Source: an uncultured bacterium (GTDB taxonomy: Bacteria; Bacteroidota; Bacteroidia; Bacteroidales; Marinifilaceae). Taken from it: 64,000 nt of DNA. The position numbers and the translations under genes are program-made. Below are positions 26,712-35,436 of the stretch, in pieces (positions within the stretch are counted from its first letter, which is position 1; each line of letters opens with the position of its first letter). The stretch covers positions 55,306 through 119,305 of the forward strand of contig CAJMSX010000002.1 in the NCBI GenBank assembly GCA_905216195.1, in the 5' to 3' direction. Below the pieces are notes generated by a model that worked only from the letters and a program-made list of their open reading frames with translations, had not been told where the DNA came from and did not search any database.

Positions 26712-28190
26712 TTATTTGCTCAACCGGATACGGGAATCACCAGAGAGCTTGCACAAAACCGTATACAACAGTTTCGACACATCTTCCATAATTTCAGGAG
26801 TCAGAGTTCCCGGAACATCCTCAGGAACATGATAATAGGTTCTTCCAACTTTATTGCGGGTTCCCAACGAAAAGGCGGGGACTCCGTTGAAATTGAATAT
26901 TTCTCCGTCCGTATACATTCTTCCTGAAGCTTTCTGGTAATCCGAGGTATGTAAAATTCTACGAATATACTGATTATTCGCATCCACAAAATATTTTTTC
27001 AACTCAGGAAAAGAGTTTACTCCTCCTACTCTCAATTCCGTTCCGTTTCCCACCATATCCAGATTGAACATACAGAAGGTTTTATCCAACGGAAAAAGCG
27101 GATGGCTGACGTAAAATTTAGATCCCAGCATACCGGGTTCTTCCGCTCCGAAAAGGATAAACACGACCGGACGTAAAGGTTTAACTCCGCTGGCGGCGAA
27201 GGCCCGGGCGGTCTCCATCACAATGGCGCTCCCCGAAGCGTTATCCAGAGCACCCGGAAACAATAGGCCGGGGCACCCCAAATGATCCAGATGAGCCCCG
27301 ATAATGATGGGAGAATCTTTCAAACGTTTATCCGTTCCGGGAATATAGCCTATAATATTCTGCGTCTGACTTTTCGCATGAAAAGCGCGAAACATCATCT
27401 CCACTTCTTTTCCGGCCAGCTTCATCGAATGAGGACGTCCTTCTTTCCGGATATCTTCTTTTAATGTCCGGGCCGTCCAGGAAGTACCTTTCAACAAATC
27501 GTTCAGGACGTGATCGCCGATATGGCAGTAAATAAGACCTTCGTGATACAGAATGCCCGGATGTGAAAATTTACCGGTAAACAATACCCCCGCGGCACCG
27601 TGTTTGACTGCATTTTCCACCTTATACACCGAACCCGAATAAGGATCGTCCCAACGGGCATACTCTTTACTGTTTCGTTCACAGGGAACCCCCGGTTCAA
27701 TGACTACAATTTTTCCTTTTACATCGAAGCCGGCATAATCGTCGTATCCCAATTCGGGAGCCGTAATCCCGAACCCGGCATAAACGACTTCTCCCTTTAA
27801 AATGCCGGAAGCCGTATGAGTCCCGGGATAATAATCTTCAGGAACCCGGTAGAGAATATCCATATCGTCCCCCGTAACCCTCAGTAAACCCTCGTCTTTT
27901 ACATCCGTATATTGTATCGGAAAATTCTGGAAATAAAATCCGTTATCTCCGCCGGGGGTCAATCCCCAGGCAGAAAAATAATTCGCCACCCACTGGGCGC
28001 ACCAGGTATATTCGGGAGAACCGGCCAAACGGCCTTTGTGAACCGGTTTACACATTTCTTCCACATACCCCATGATCTCGTTACTGGAAATAGAATGGAA
28101 CGCTTTATCAAAAGCAGAATACTCCTGCTGGGCTTGTAGTGTCAATAAACTGATACACAAGCATAAACTAACTATATATCTTTTCAGCAT
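26712..28190 (-). CDS. M28-family zinc aminopeptidase, exported
   Basis: The product (492 aa) has a signal peptide (MLKRYIVSLCLCISLLTLQA), a PA domain inserted in the first half (KIVVIEPGVPCERN ... GAAGVLFTGK), and an M28 peptidase core with metal-binding GAHLDHLG, LDNASGSAIVMETARA, and GAEEPGMLGS. I set the start at 28190 because the signal peptide begins there; the upstream in-frame ATG adds 17 unlikely residues. It would trim amino acids from peptides in the periplasm and is co-transcribed with the susCD pair upstream. Confidence 0.9.
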   Translation of the reverse strand: MLKRYIVSLCLCISLLTLQAQQEYSAFDKAFHSISSNEIMGYVEEMCKPVHKGRLAGSPEYTWCAQWVANYFSAWGLTPGGDNGFYFQNFPIQYTDVKDEGLLRVTGDDMDILYRVPEDYYPGTHTASGILKGEVVYAGFGITAPELGYDDYAGFDVKGKIVVIEPGVPCERNSKEYARWDDPYSGSVYKVENAVKHGAAGVLFTGKFSHPGILYHEGLIYCHIGDHVLNDLLKGTSWTARTLKEDIRKEGRPHSMKLAGKEVEMMFRAFHAKSQTQNIIGYIPGTDKRLKDSPIIIGAHLDHLGCPGLLFPGALDNASGSAIVMETARAFAASGVKPLRPVVFILFGAEEPGMLGSKFYVSHPLFPLDKTFCMFNLDMVGNGTELRVGGVNSFPELKKYFVDANNQYIRRILHTSDYQKASGRMYTDGEIFNFNGVPAFSLGTRNKVGRTYYHVPEDVPGTLTPEIMEDVSKLLYTVLCKLSGDSRIRLSK

Positions 28191-28277
28191 ACTGTTTTTC
28201 TTTAAGAAAGAGTCCCCCCGAAAGGCGACTCTTTCAACCACCTAAATATTAACCATATTGCTTATCAAAAAGCCAAC

Positions 28278-29726
28278 TTAATAACCGGGATTTTGTTGTC
28301 CCGCCCGGTCTTCCACCGGTAATAATTCCAATTCCCTTTCACTGATCGGGTAAATGGTCTGATAATAATCGAAAGGAATAATTCCGCTTTCCAGGTTATC
28401 CGTATGTCCCTTCTCATCCTTTTCCTGAGGAGTACGGTAACGGACAACCGGCTTGCGGTTTCTCCACAAATCCCAGGCCCGGTCACCTTCTCCGAACAGT
28501 TCCACGGCTCTTTCATACAAAATATCGTCCAGGGTAACCGATTTTTTGTATTTTTCCGGATCGGTTTCGGTCCTTTCTTTACGCAAATCACTCAGATAAA
28601 TACCTGCATTTTTCGTATCCCCCGATTTCAGGGCCGCCTCGGCTGCAATCAAATACATCTCACTCAGTCGCAACACTTTCGGATTATTGATCTTGATGTT
28701 ATTATCCCGTCCCGGATATTTACCGGAAATGTAATAACAATTATCTTTCTTAGAATAACGGAGCAATTCGAAACGCACATCTTTCGGATCGGCCTCCATC
28801 AATTCCAGAAAATCTTTGGTAGGCACTACGGTCTTATAACCGGCTTCCGAACAGATCCATCCCAACGAAGTGTACCCGGCATTGTCTTCCAGCGAGGTCG
28901 CCAGTTCCAATATAGATTCCGAACCGTATTCTTTGCCCCAGGAAGCCACATATTCTTCCCGGGAATATAACTTCAATCCGCTGTTTTTAATAACGTCTTC
29001 CGCCGCAGCCAAAGCCAGCTTATTCTCTTCCATATACAAGTATACTTTCGCCATCAGGGCCCGGCCTCCCCAGTAATCGATATAACCGTTCCGCTTGTTT
29101 ACCGGCAATACAGGAACGGCCTGCTCCAATTCTTCCCGGATGAATTTATACACATCCGACACCTTATCCCGGTAAAAAACCGCCCTTACATTCTTATAGG
29201 GCTGAGAAGCCACCCGGATCCCCAACGCGTCCGCCTGGATATTTCCCTTGCCCAGATTACCGTACATCGGTCCGTACATGCGCACCAGATCGAAATGCAG
29301 CAGCGCCCGGAGCGTTCTCAATTCCGCCACCAGAGCTTCCTTCTCGGAAGAATCCTCCAGCTTTTCCGCCTTTTCGAGCGTCAGATTGATATCCTGCAAA
29401 CCCAGATAGATCAACCGGTAAAAACCGGTACCGGCCGACACTTTAGTTAAACCGTAAGCATAATAATACTTCAAATGCTGGCTTCCCCAGGCCGGTTCCA
29501 TCATATGGTCGCCCATCAAATCCGCTACATACGTATATTCCCCGGAATAGTAAGAAGAACTGGTGAGGACTTCATATACCCCTTCCGTTGCAATCCTTAG
29601 ATCCGAAACGGAAGTTATCAAATTAGCATCTCCGGCTGAAGTCGTCGGAGAAATATTCAGAAAATTATTCCCGCAGGATACCCCTAAAAAGGCCAATAAT
29701 ACGGCTATATATTTATTCATTTTCAT
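28278..29726 (-). CDS. SusD/RagB-family outer-membrane lipoprotein (peptide locus)
   Basis: The 482-aa protein has a lipobox with Cys18 (FLGVSC), then NNFLNISPTTSAG, the usual SusD start. The middle has LRALLHFDLVRMYGPMYG and the end LYERAVELFGEGDRAWDLWRN, both classic RagB/SusD segments. It binds substrate at the surface and pairs with the SusC protein encoded 12 bp upstream. The two peptidase genes downstream point to peptides as the substrate class. Confidence 0.93.
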   Translation of the reverse strand: MKMNKYIAVLLAFLGVSCGNNFLNISPTTSAGDANLITSVSDLRIATEGVYEVLTSSSYYSGEYTYVADLMGDHMMEPAWGSQHLKYYYAYGLTKVSAGTGFYRLIYLGLQDINLTLEKAEKLEDSSEKEALVAELRTLRALLHFDLVRMYGPMYGNLGKGNIQADALGIRVASQPYKNVRAVFYRDKVSDVYKFIREELEQAVPVLPVNKRNGYIDYWGGRALMAKVYLYMEENKLALAAAEDVIKNSGLKLYSREEYVASWGKEYGSESILELATSLEDNAGYTSLGWICSEAGYKTVVPTKDFLELMEADPKDVRFELLRYSKKDNCYYISGKYPGRDNNIKINNPKVLRLSEMYLIAAEAALKSGDTKNAGIYLSDLRKERTETDPEKYKKSVTLDDILYERAVELFGEGDRAWDLWRNRKPVVRYRTPQEKDEKGHTDNLESGIIPFDYYQTIYPISERELELLPVEDRAGQQNPGY

Positions 29727-29738
29727 ACTTCTCTGTTT

Positions 29739-32700
29739 TTAAAATTGGACATTGATACCGAGACGATAGGTCTTAATCGCCGGATAACGGGATCCTTGAT
29801 TCGTATTTCCCGTATAACTGACCTCAGGATTAACATAATTGTATTTATAAAAAGTCAATACGTCCGTAGCGTTGAAATAAATCTTGGCATGGGAAATATG
29901 CATTTTATTCATCCATCTTTTCGGTAGATTGTAAGACAGGGAAATATTTTTTATCCGAAGATGATCGGTGGAATGCAGATAACGGCTGGAATATTCCTGG
30001 GTCTGGTAAGGATTATTAAAGATAATCATGGGTTTGGAAGCTTTGTCTCCCGGTTTTTTCCATACACCTTCCGCTGCATTTTTGGTGGGATTATACGTAC
30101 CGATATAGCGTCCGTCTGCACTCAAACGGTCCAGATTATGAAACATATTCCCCCCCAACGTAAAGGTCATCAGAAATGAAAGTTCTATTCCTTTGTAAGA
30201 AAAACGATTCGTCATACCTCCGTAAAAGTCGGGATACGCTTTACAAATTACTTTCCGGTTGGATTCCGCCACCTTGTGGGTGGTGCTTCCGTCCTGAACG
30301 GGGGTTTTTCCGTCGGGACCATATATGTTTTTATACCACAAAGGTTCCCCGGTCTCCTGATCTACTCCGGCCCATTCGCGCACGTAAAACGAATACAGGT
30401 CCTCTCCTTCCCGGAAAATCTGTGTCGAACTGATCACATCATCCCTCAATTGCTCCACTTTCGCCCTCATCCAGGAAATATTGAAATCGGTATTCCAGTT
30501 AAAGCCCTCTCCCACGACATTCCGGCTGCTCAGAGTGAGTTCGACTCCGCTATTCCTCAAACGTCCTTCGTTAACCAATATACTGGAGAAACCGGTATTG
30601 ATCGAAATAGAAGCATCATTCAACAGATCATCCGTCATTTTATTGTAATATTCCAAACTGCCGGACAGACGGGAATCGAACAACCTGAAATCCATTCCGG
30701 CATTCCAGGTATATGAATGCTCCCAGGTCAATTTCGGATTTCCCAGTGTCTGCAGGAAATAGACCGGGTTCCCGTTATACTTGTTCGATAAAGAAAACAA
30801 GGATTGCGACCCGTAATAATTGCCGGGCAAATTCCCGGTGGTTCCGAACGACAGTTTCAGCCTCAGGTTATCTACCCAGTGCACTGGTTTCATAAAATCT
30901 TCCTGTGACAAGGTCCAGGCTGCCGAGGCGGCAAAGAAGTTTCCCCAACGTTCGTTTTCCGCCAAACGGGAAGAACCGTCCCAACGTACGCTCCCCGAAA
31001 GGTAATATTTGTTATCGTAAACATAATCCGCTTTAAACAACCAGGACACCAGACGATCGTCGGAGGAAGCGCCTCCGATACCCGAGGCATTGGCTGCGTT
31101 GTCCAACTCCAGAAATTTATCGGAAATAAAACCCGTACCGTCGGCACCGAAATATTTGTTTTTATATTTTTTGGCTTCATAACCTCCCAGGGCCACCAGA
31201 TTATGTTTCCCGAAAGACTTTTTAAATTCCAGTGTATTGGAAGTGGTCAGATCGTAAATCTTCGTCAGGTATTCGGTAACATTCCCTTTTTCATTCCGGC
31301 CGTCGTGGCTGTCTATACCGGAGAAAGAAGATTCCGTCAAATGCATATAGTCAATTCCGTTCACCGTACGGAAAGTCAGCCAATCCGTAAAACTGAGGGT
31401 CAGGGAAGCCGTCGTCATACTACGGAAATTCGAAGACTTTCTTACCTGTTCCTTGACATTTTTTACATAGTTCGGAATTTTGGTGACAAAACCGGGATAA
31501 CGGTAATATTCTCCGTCGGGCAGATACACCGGAGCTGTCGGATTCGTATTTTTCACTCCCCAGATGGGATTGGAATAATAATTCCCCGAAGAAGTACCGG
31601 ATTGATCGGTTTGCGCCAAAGTTTCGTTGATCGAAAAACGGATGTGTTCATTTACCTTATTTTCCACATTTATCTTTCCGGTTACCCGTTGAAACTTACT
31701 GCTCGGCAGCAGTCCCACCTGCCTCATATAACCGAAAGAGGAGAAAAATTTCAACTGTTCGTTTCCGCCCCTGGCCGAAAAATTAAAACGGTCTTCTTTT
31801 CCGGCACTGAATAAAACATCGGCCCAATCCGTATTCCGGGGATGGGACAAATATTTTTTAGGATCCGCCTTTTTATAATCGAAACTACCGTCCAAAGGGT
31901 CGTCCGGATGAATCACCTTTGCTTTCCCGTGCAGATTCTCATAAGCATACCTCATCGCTTCATCTGCCAGGCCTGTATTTCCCGCCCGGTAATTTTTTTG
32001 TCCGGGCAAAGCCTCCCGGTCGTATAAATACCTGTTTTTCAAACCTTCCAGAGCATATTCCGTGTATTCTCTCCCCGTCATATACAGTCCGTATAACTCG
32101 TGCGGCATGGCCGTAGTGGTCCACCCGTGTTCATAATCCGCATTGAAAACAGTTTTACCGGGACGCCCTTGTTTGGTCGTAATAATCACTACCCCGTTTG
32201 CAGCCCGGGAACCGTAAAGAGAAGTAGCGGCAGCATCCTTCAGCACCGTCATCGATTCGATATCGTCAGGATTTAAAGCCGTCATAACATTGGAAGACAT
32301 CACTTGGGAGGCGTCTCCGGAAACTACCGGCACCCCGTCCACCACGTATAAAGGTTCCAGATTTCCGTTGATCGAGCCTATACCCCGGATTTGTACCGTA
32401 GCTTTCGCCCCCGGCTGTCCGTCGGTCTGCGTAACCCGGACTCCCGCCACATATCCCTGCAAAGCCTTTTCCGGGGAAATCGGAGAAGCTTCCTTCATAA
32501 TCTGATCTCCTTTCACCATAGAAGCGGAACCGGTAAAGGATTCTTTTTTTACAGTTCCGTAGGCAACCACCATCACCTCATCCATCGTCTCCGCCATATC
32601 CTCCATAACCACCTGCAAATCGGTACGGTTACCCACCGCTATTTCCTGAGGCCGCATGCCCACAAAACTAAAAGTCAGCACCAAACCGGGTTTGTCGGGC

Positions 32701-33221
32701 ACCTCCAGAGAAAATTTACCGTCTATATCGGTAGCTATCCCCAGGCTCGTACCCTTTACCATGATGGTTACTCCCGGAAGAGGCTCTTTGTTCTTATCCA
32801 CCACAGAACCCCGGACCGTCCGCATTTTTTGTTGAGCCACAGCGGATTTTCCTGCAGGAGACGTATTCTTTTTACTGATAACGATCGCATCGTCCGTTAC
32901 GCTATATTCTAAATCGGTATTCTTCAATATTTCCTTTAAAATCACCTCCACACTCTCATTCTTCAGAGAAACTTTCAATCCCTGGTAAGGAGCCACATCG
33001 GCATTGCTGTAAAGAAAAACGAATTTGGTCTGATCCCTCAAACTCCAGATGACCTCTTCCAAAGAAACATTGTTCATCTTTACCGTCACCTTTTGAGCAT
33101 TCAGGTTGATAAAAGACTGCATGGAAAGACAAAACAAAATCAAAAAAGAAAATTTCATGGCTAACCATAATTTTTTTAATTTCCCTGACGGAGGAAAAAC
33201 GTTTTCACATAATTTTTTCAT
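29739..33221 (-). CDS. SusC/RagA-family TonB-dependent transporter with STN signalling domain
   Basis: This is a very long (1,160-aa) outer-membrane transporter. After the signal peptide comes an STN (secretin/TonB N-terminal) domain (about 45-115, VSLEEVIWSLRDQTKFVF), then a carboxypeptidase-like domain (GIATDIDGKFSLEV), the plug (DEVMVVAYGTVKKESF, LYVVDGVPV), and the barrel. The STN domain is the part that contacts a FecR-type anti-sigma factor, and such a gene lies directly upstream, so this is an inducer-sensing receptor. I placed the start at 33221 (MKKLCENVF), typical for the family; an ATG at 33245 is the alternative. Confidence 0.92.
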   Translation of the reverse strand: MKKLCENVFPPSGKLKKLWLAMKFSFLILFCLSMQSFINLNAQKVTVKMNNVSLEEVIWSLRDQTKFVFLYSNADVAPYQGLKVSLKNESVEVILKEILKNTDLEYSVTDDAIVISKKNTSPAGKSAVAQQKMRTVRGSVVDKNKEPLPGVTIMVKGTSLGIATDIDGKFSLEVPDKPGLVLTFSFVGMRPQEIAVGNRTDLQVVMEDMAETMDEVMVVAYGTVKKESFTGSASMVKGDQIMKEASPISPEKALQGYVAGVRVTQTDGQPGAKATVQIRGIGSINGNLEPLYVVDGVPVVSGDASQVMSSNVMTALNPDDIESMTVLKDAAATSLYGSRAANGVVIITTKQGRPGKTVFNADYEHGWTTTAMPHELYGLYMTGREYTEYALEGLKNRYLYDREALPGQKNYRAGNTGLADEAMRYAYENLHGKAKVIHPDDPLDGSFDYKKADPKKYLSHPRNTDWADVLFSAGKEDRFNFSARGGNEQLKFFSSFGYMRQVGLLPSSKFQRVTGKINVENKVNEHIRFSINETLAQTDQSGTSSGNYYSNPIWGVKNTNPTAPVYLPDGEYYRYPGFVTKIPNYVKNVKEQVRKSSNFRSMTTASLTLSFTDWLTFRTVNGIDYMHLTESSFSGIDSHDGRNEKGNVTEYLTKIYDLTTSNTLEFKKSFGKHNLVALGGYEAKKYKNKYFGADGTGFISDKFLELDNAANASGIGGASSDDRLVSWLFKADYVYDNKYYLSGSVRWDGSSRLAENERWGNFFAASAAWTLSQEDFMKPVHWVDNLRLKLSFGTTGNLPGNYYGSQSLFSLSNKYNGNPVYFLQTLGNPKLTWEHSYTWNAGMDFRLFDSRLSGSLEYYNKMTDDLLNDASISINTGFSSILVNEGRLRNSGVELTLSSRNVVGEGFNWNTDFNISWMRAKVEQLRDDVISSTQIFREGEDLYSFYVREWAGVDQETGEPLWYKNIYGPDGKTPVQDGSTTHKVAESNRKVICKAYPDFYGGMTNRFSYKGIELSFLMTFTLGGNMFHNLDRLSADGRYIGTYNPTKNAAEGVWKKPGDKASKPMIIFNNPYQTQEYSSRYLHSTDHLRIKNISLSYNLPKRWMNKMHISHAKIYFNATDVLTFYKYNYVNPEVSYTGNTNQGSRYPAIKTYRLGINVQF

Positions 33222-33257
33222 AACTTTGTAAGGTTTATTATACATTAAACAATCTGG

Positions 33258-33290
33258 GGGCGGGATTCATGCTGCAACATGACCCCGTCC
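33258..33290 (-). other. Hairpin between fecR and susC
   Basis: An inverted repeat (about 12 paired bases with a small bulge, core CATG...CATG) fills most of the gap between fecR and susC. It may be a partial terminator or processing site that sets different expression for the regulator pair and the transport genes. Confidence 0.45.
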
Positions 33291-33293
33291 TTT

Positions 33294-34466
33294 TTATTTA
33301 GCACGTATGATGTATTTCCCGTCGAAACGATCGATTTCCACTTTTTTCAGCCTCATAATCATATCCAGCACCGAATTTAAATCCCGCTTACGCTCTATGT
33401 TTCCCGAAATTCTCATATCGGCAGCTTCTTCATCCGCAAATACGAATTCCACGTCATACCATTGGGAAAGATCGTACATCACATCTTCCAGACGCTGATT
33501 TTGGAAGGCAAACATATGATTAATCCAGGCTATACATAAAAAGGGATCCACTTTCCGCACTTCCTGTCGCAGGGATTTCCGGTTAAAAACAAATTGCTGG
33601 GAAGGTTTTAATTCCACCCCGCGACAAGCCATCCCGCCCGGAACAACCTCTACCGCTCCGCTTATCAAAGTCGCATATACCGTTTTTTCATCGGTATAGG
33701 CTTTTACATCGAAACGGGTTCCGGTCACCCGCACATCAATTCCGTCCGCCACCACAATAAAAGGCCATTCTCCGGCTTTATTTACTTCAAAATACGCCTC
33801 CCCTTCCAGATACACCCGTCGTTCACCTGTAGCGAACACCTGAGGAAAACGCAACCGGCTCCCCGTATTCAACCACACCCGGCTACTGTCGGGCAACATC
33901 ACCCGATATTCTTTGCCTCTGGGTATTTTTAACACCGTATGCCCTTTCTCTCTTTCTTCCGTCGGACGAGAGGCAATTACGTTCAGCACTCCTCCGCCAG
34001 TAGAAACCAATCCGTAGGTATTCCGGAAAACCAAACTATCCTCATGCTCCAACGAAATCCGGCGGCCATCCGCCAGTTGCAAGATCACTCCCGTGCTGTC
34101 CGCAACGGTAAAATCCGCCGACGCCAACTCCAACGGTCTGTCGACGCCAGTGTGTAACAACAGCCAGAGGGTAGCGAATCCGAGAACGGCTATAGAAGCT
34201 ACCGCACTCCACCACTGAATCCGTTCCATGCGTTTCCGGCGGTTTTGCTGCCGGATTTTCCCGAATACGACGCGGTAGGCTTTTTCTTCGTCCACCTGCC
34301 TTCCAACGGATAATTCCCGATAATAACTTTCCAGGCGAAGAAACTGCTTACGGTTTGCGTCCTCCTCCAACCATTGCTGCAATACCGCTTTTTCCTCCCC
34401 GCTAATTTCCTCTCCGTTTAACCGGGCCGCAATAATTTCCCCTATTTCATCCTTCTTTATACTCAT
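33294..34466 (-). CDS. FecR-family anti-sigma factor
   Basis: The 390-aa inner-membrane protein has a cytosolic N-terminal region, one membrane helix (about residues 90-108, VASIAVLGFATLWLLLH), the FecR domain (YRVMLPDSSRVWLNTGSRLRFP, GEAYFEVNK, VTGTRFDVKAYTDE) and a C-terminal DUF4974-like domain that contacts the STN of the receptor. It holds the ECF sigma factor inactive until the SusC receptor binds substrate. I chose the ATG at 34466 (MSIKKDEIGEI); another in-frame ATG 24 bases earlier is possible. Confidence 0.9.
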   Translation of the reverse strand: MSIKKDEIGEIIAARLNGEEISGEEKAVLQQWLEEDANRKQFLRLESYYRELSVGRQVDEEKAYRVVFGKIRQQNRRKRMERIQWWSAVASIAVLGFATLWLLLHTGVDRPLELASADFTVADSTGVILQLADGRRISLEHEDSLVFRNTYGLVSTGGGVLNVIASRPTEEREKGHTVLKIPRGKEYRVMLPDSSRVWLNTGSRLRFPQVFATGERRVYLEGEAYFEVNKAGEWPFIVVADGIDVRVTGTRFDVKAYTDEKTVYATLISGAVEVVPGGMACRGVELKPSQQFVFNRKSLRQEVRKVDPFLCIAWINHMFAFQNQRLEDVMYDLSQWYDVEFVFADEEAADMRISGNIERKRDLNSVLDMIMRLKKVEIDRFDGKYIIRAK

Positions 34467-34665
34467 GGTCCATTCAATTCGTCCTGACAATTTTTTAATT
34501 CTTCGGTTATTCTACACTTAAGACACCTCAAACAAAAATCGTATGACAAGAAATTTAATTTTTTTTGATTTTTTTTCTACAATAAATGAAGAGAAAAACT
34601 AAAATAGGGAATATCAGCAACTCGTCCAAAAGCCGCCCCATGTCTCTTTGCCGGAAAGACAAGGT

Positions 34666-35238
34666 CTATCGTTTATTTTGTAGAAAACCCAGGTACAGCA
34701 GAAGCGAAGAGGCTTTACCGGCCAACTTTTCCCTTAAAGTTTTGAAAGCCCTTCCCATTTGAGTACGGACCGTATTGATGGAGATATGCAGTTCGTCTGC
34801 CGCTTCCTGGTATTTTTTCCCCTCTACACAACTAAGGGTAAAAATGCGCTTACACTGTTCCGGCAATTGGGAAATGGCCTTATACACTTCTTCCCGCTCT
34901 CCGGTCTCCTCCCGTTCCGGATGTTCCTCTTCCGTTTGATTCCCGGCTATTTCTCCCAGTTTCTCTGTCCGGTATTTTTCCCGCCTCAGGTAATTGAGGC
35001 AAGCATTCTTAACGGCCCGGAACATGTAATTCTCCAGAGAAGTATGAACCTGACGGTACTTTTTTTCACACCAGAAATTAATAAAAAATTCCTGCACCAC
35101 ATCCTCCGACTCTTCCAGATTTCTTAAAATTCCGTTTGCAAAAACAACCAAATCGGCATAAAACAGCCGGAACAAACACTGATAAGCTTGTTCGTCTCCC
35201 CGGCAAATTTTTTCCTGTAGTTTGCTTTTTTCCATCAT
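34666..35238 (-). CDS. ECF-type RNA polymerase sigma factor
   Basis: The 190-aa protein has sigma region 2 (DVVQEFFINFWCEKK, about 45-60) and region 4 (LPEQCKRIFTLSCVEGKKYQEAA and SINTVRTQMGRAFKTLRE). It belongs to the Bacteroidota sigma-70 family controlled by FecR-type anti-sigma factors and should activate the susC-susD-M28-S9 operon. It lies about 200 bp upstream of fecR and has its own -7 box. Two tandem ATG codons (35238 and 35235) are possible starts. Confidence 0.92.
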   Translation of the reverse strand: MMEKSKLQEKICRGDEQAYQCLFRLFYADLVVFANGILRNLEESEDVVQEFFINFWCEKKYRQVHTSLENYMFRAVKNACLNYLRREKYRTEKLGEIAGNQTEEEHPEREETGEREEVYKAISQLPEQCKRIFTLSCVEGKKYQEAADELHISINTVRTQMGRAFKTLREKLAGKASSLLLYLGFLQNKR

Positions 35239-35257
35239 ACCTCATCGGACACGCAGA

Positions 35258-35265
35258 CAAAAATA
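35258..35265 (-). promoter_or_regulatory. Bacteroidota-type -7 box for the ECF sigma gene
   Basis: TATTTTTG on the minus strand matches TAnnTTTG, 19 bp before the sigma-factor start. No good -33 element. Confidence 0.45.
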
Positions 35266-35377
35266 TAAAAAATATACTTCCCCCATTTTTTTTGTTATAT
35301 ATTTCTTAAAAAGAACCTCTTTTTAAAAACTAAAATTTAAGCTTTTCTCATACCTTTCATTTCTTCCCTTAACGGAG

Positions 35378-35409
35378 AAAGCCGCCCTGCAAAGACAGCG
35401 GACGGCTTT
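35378..35409 (-). terminator. Possible terminator after the TonB receptor gene
   Basis: AAAGCCG and CGGCTTT form a 7-bp stem with further partial pairing inside. The T run on the minus strand is short (TTT), so efficiency is uncertain. Confidence 0.45.
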
Positions 35410-35436
35410 ATTCAAACAGTATAAATATCCGGACGG

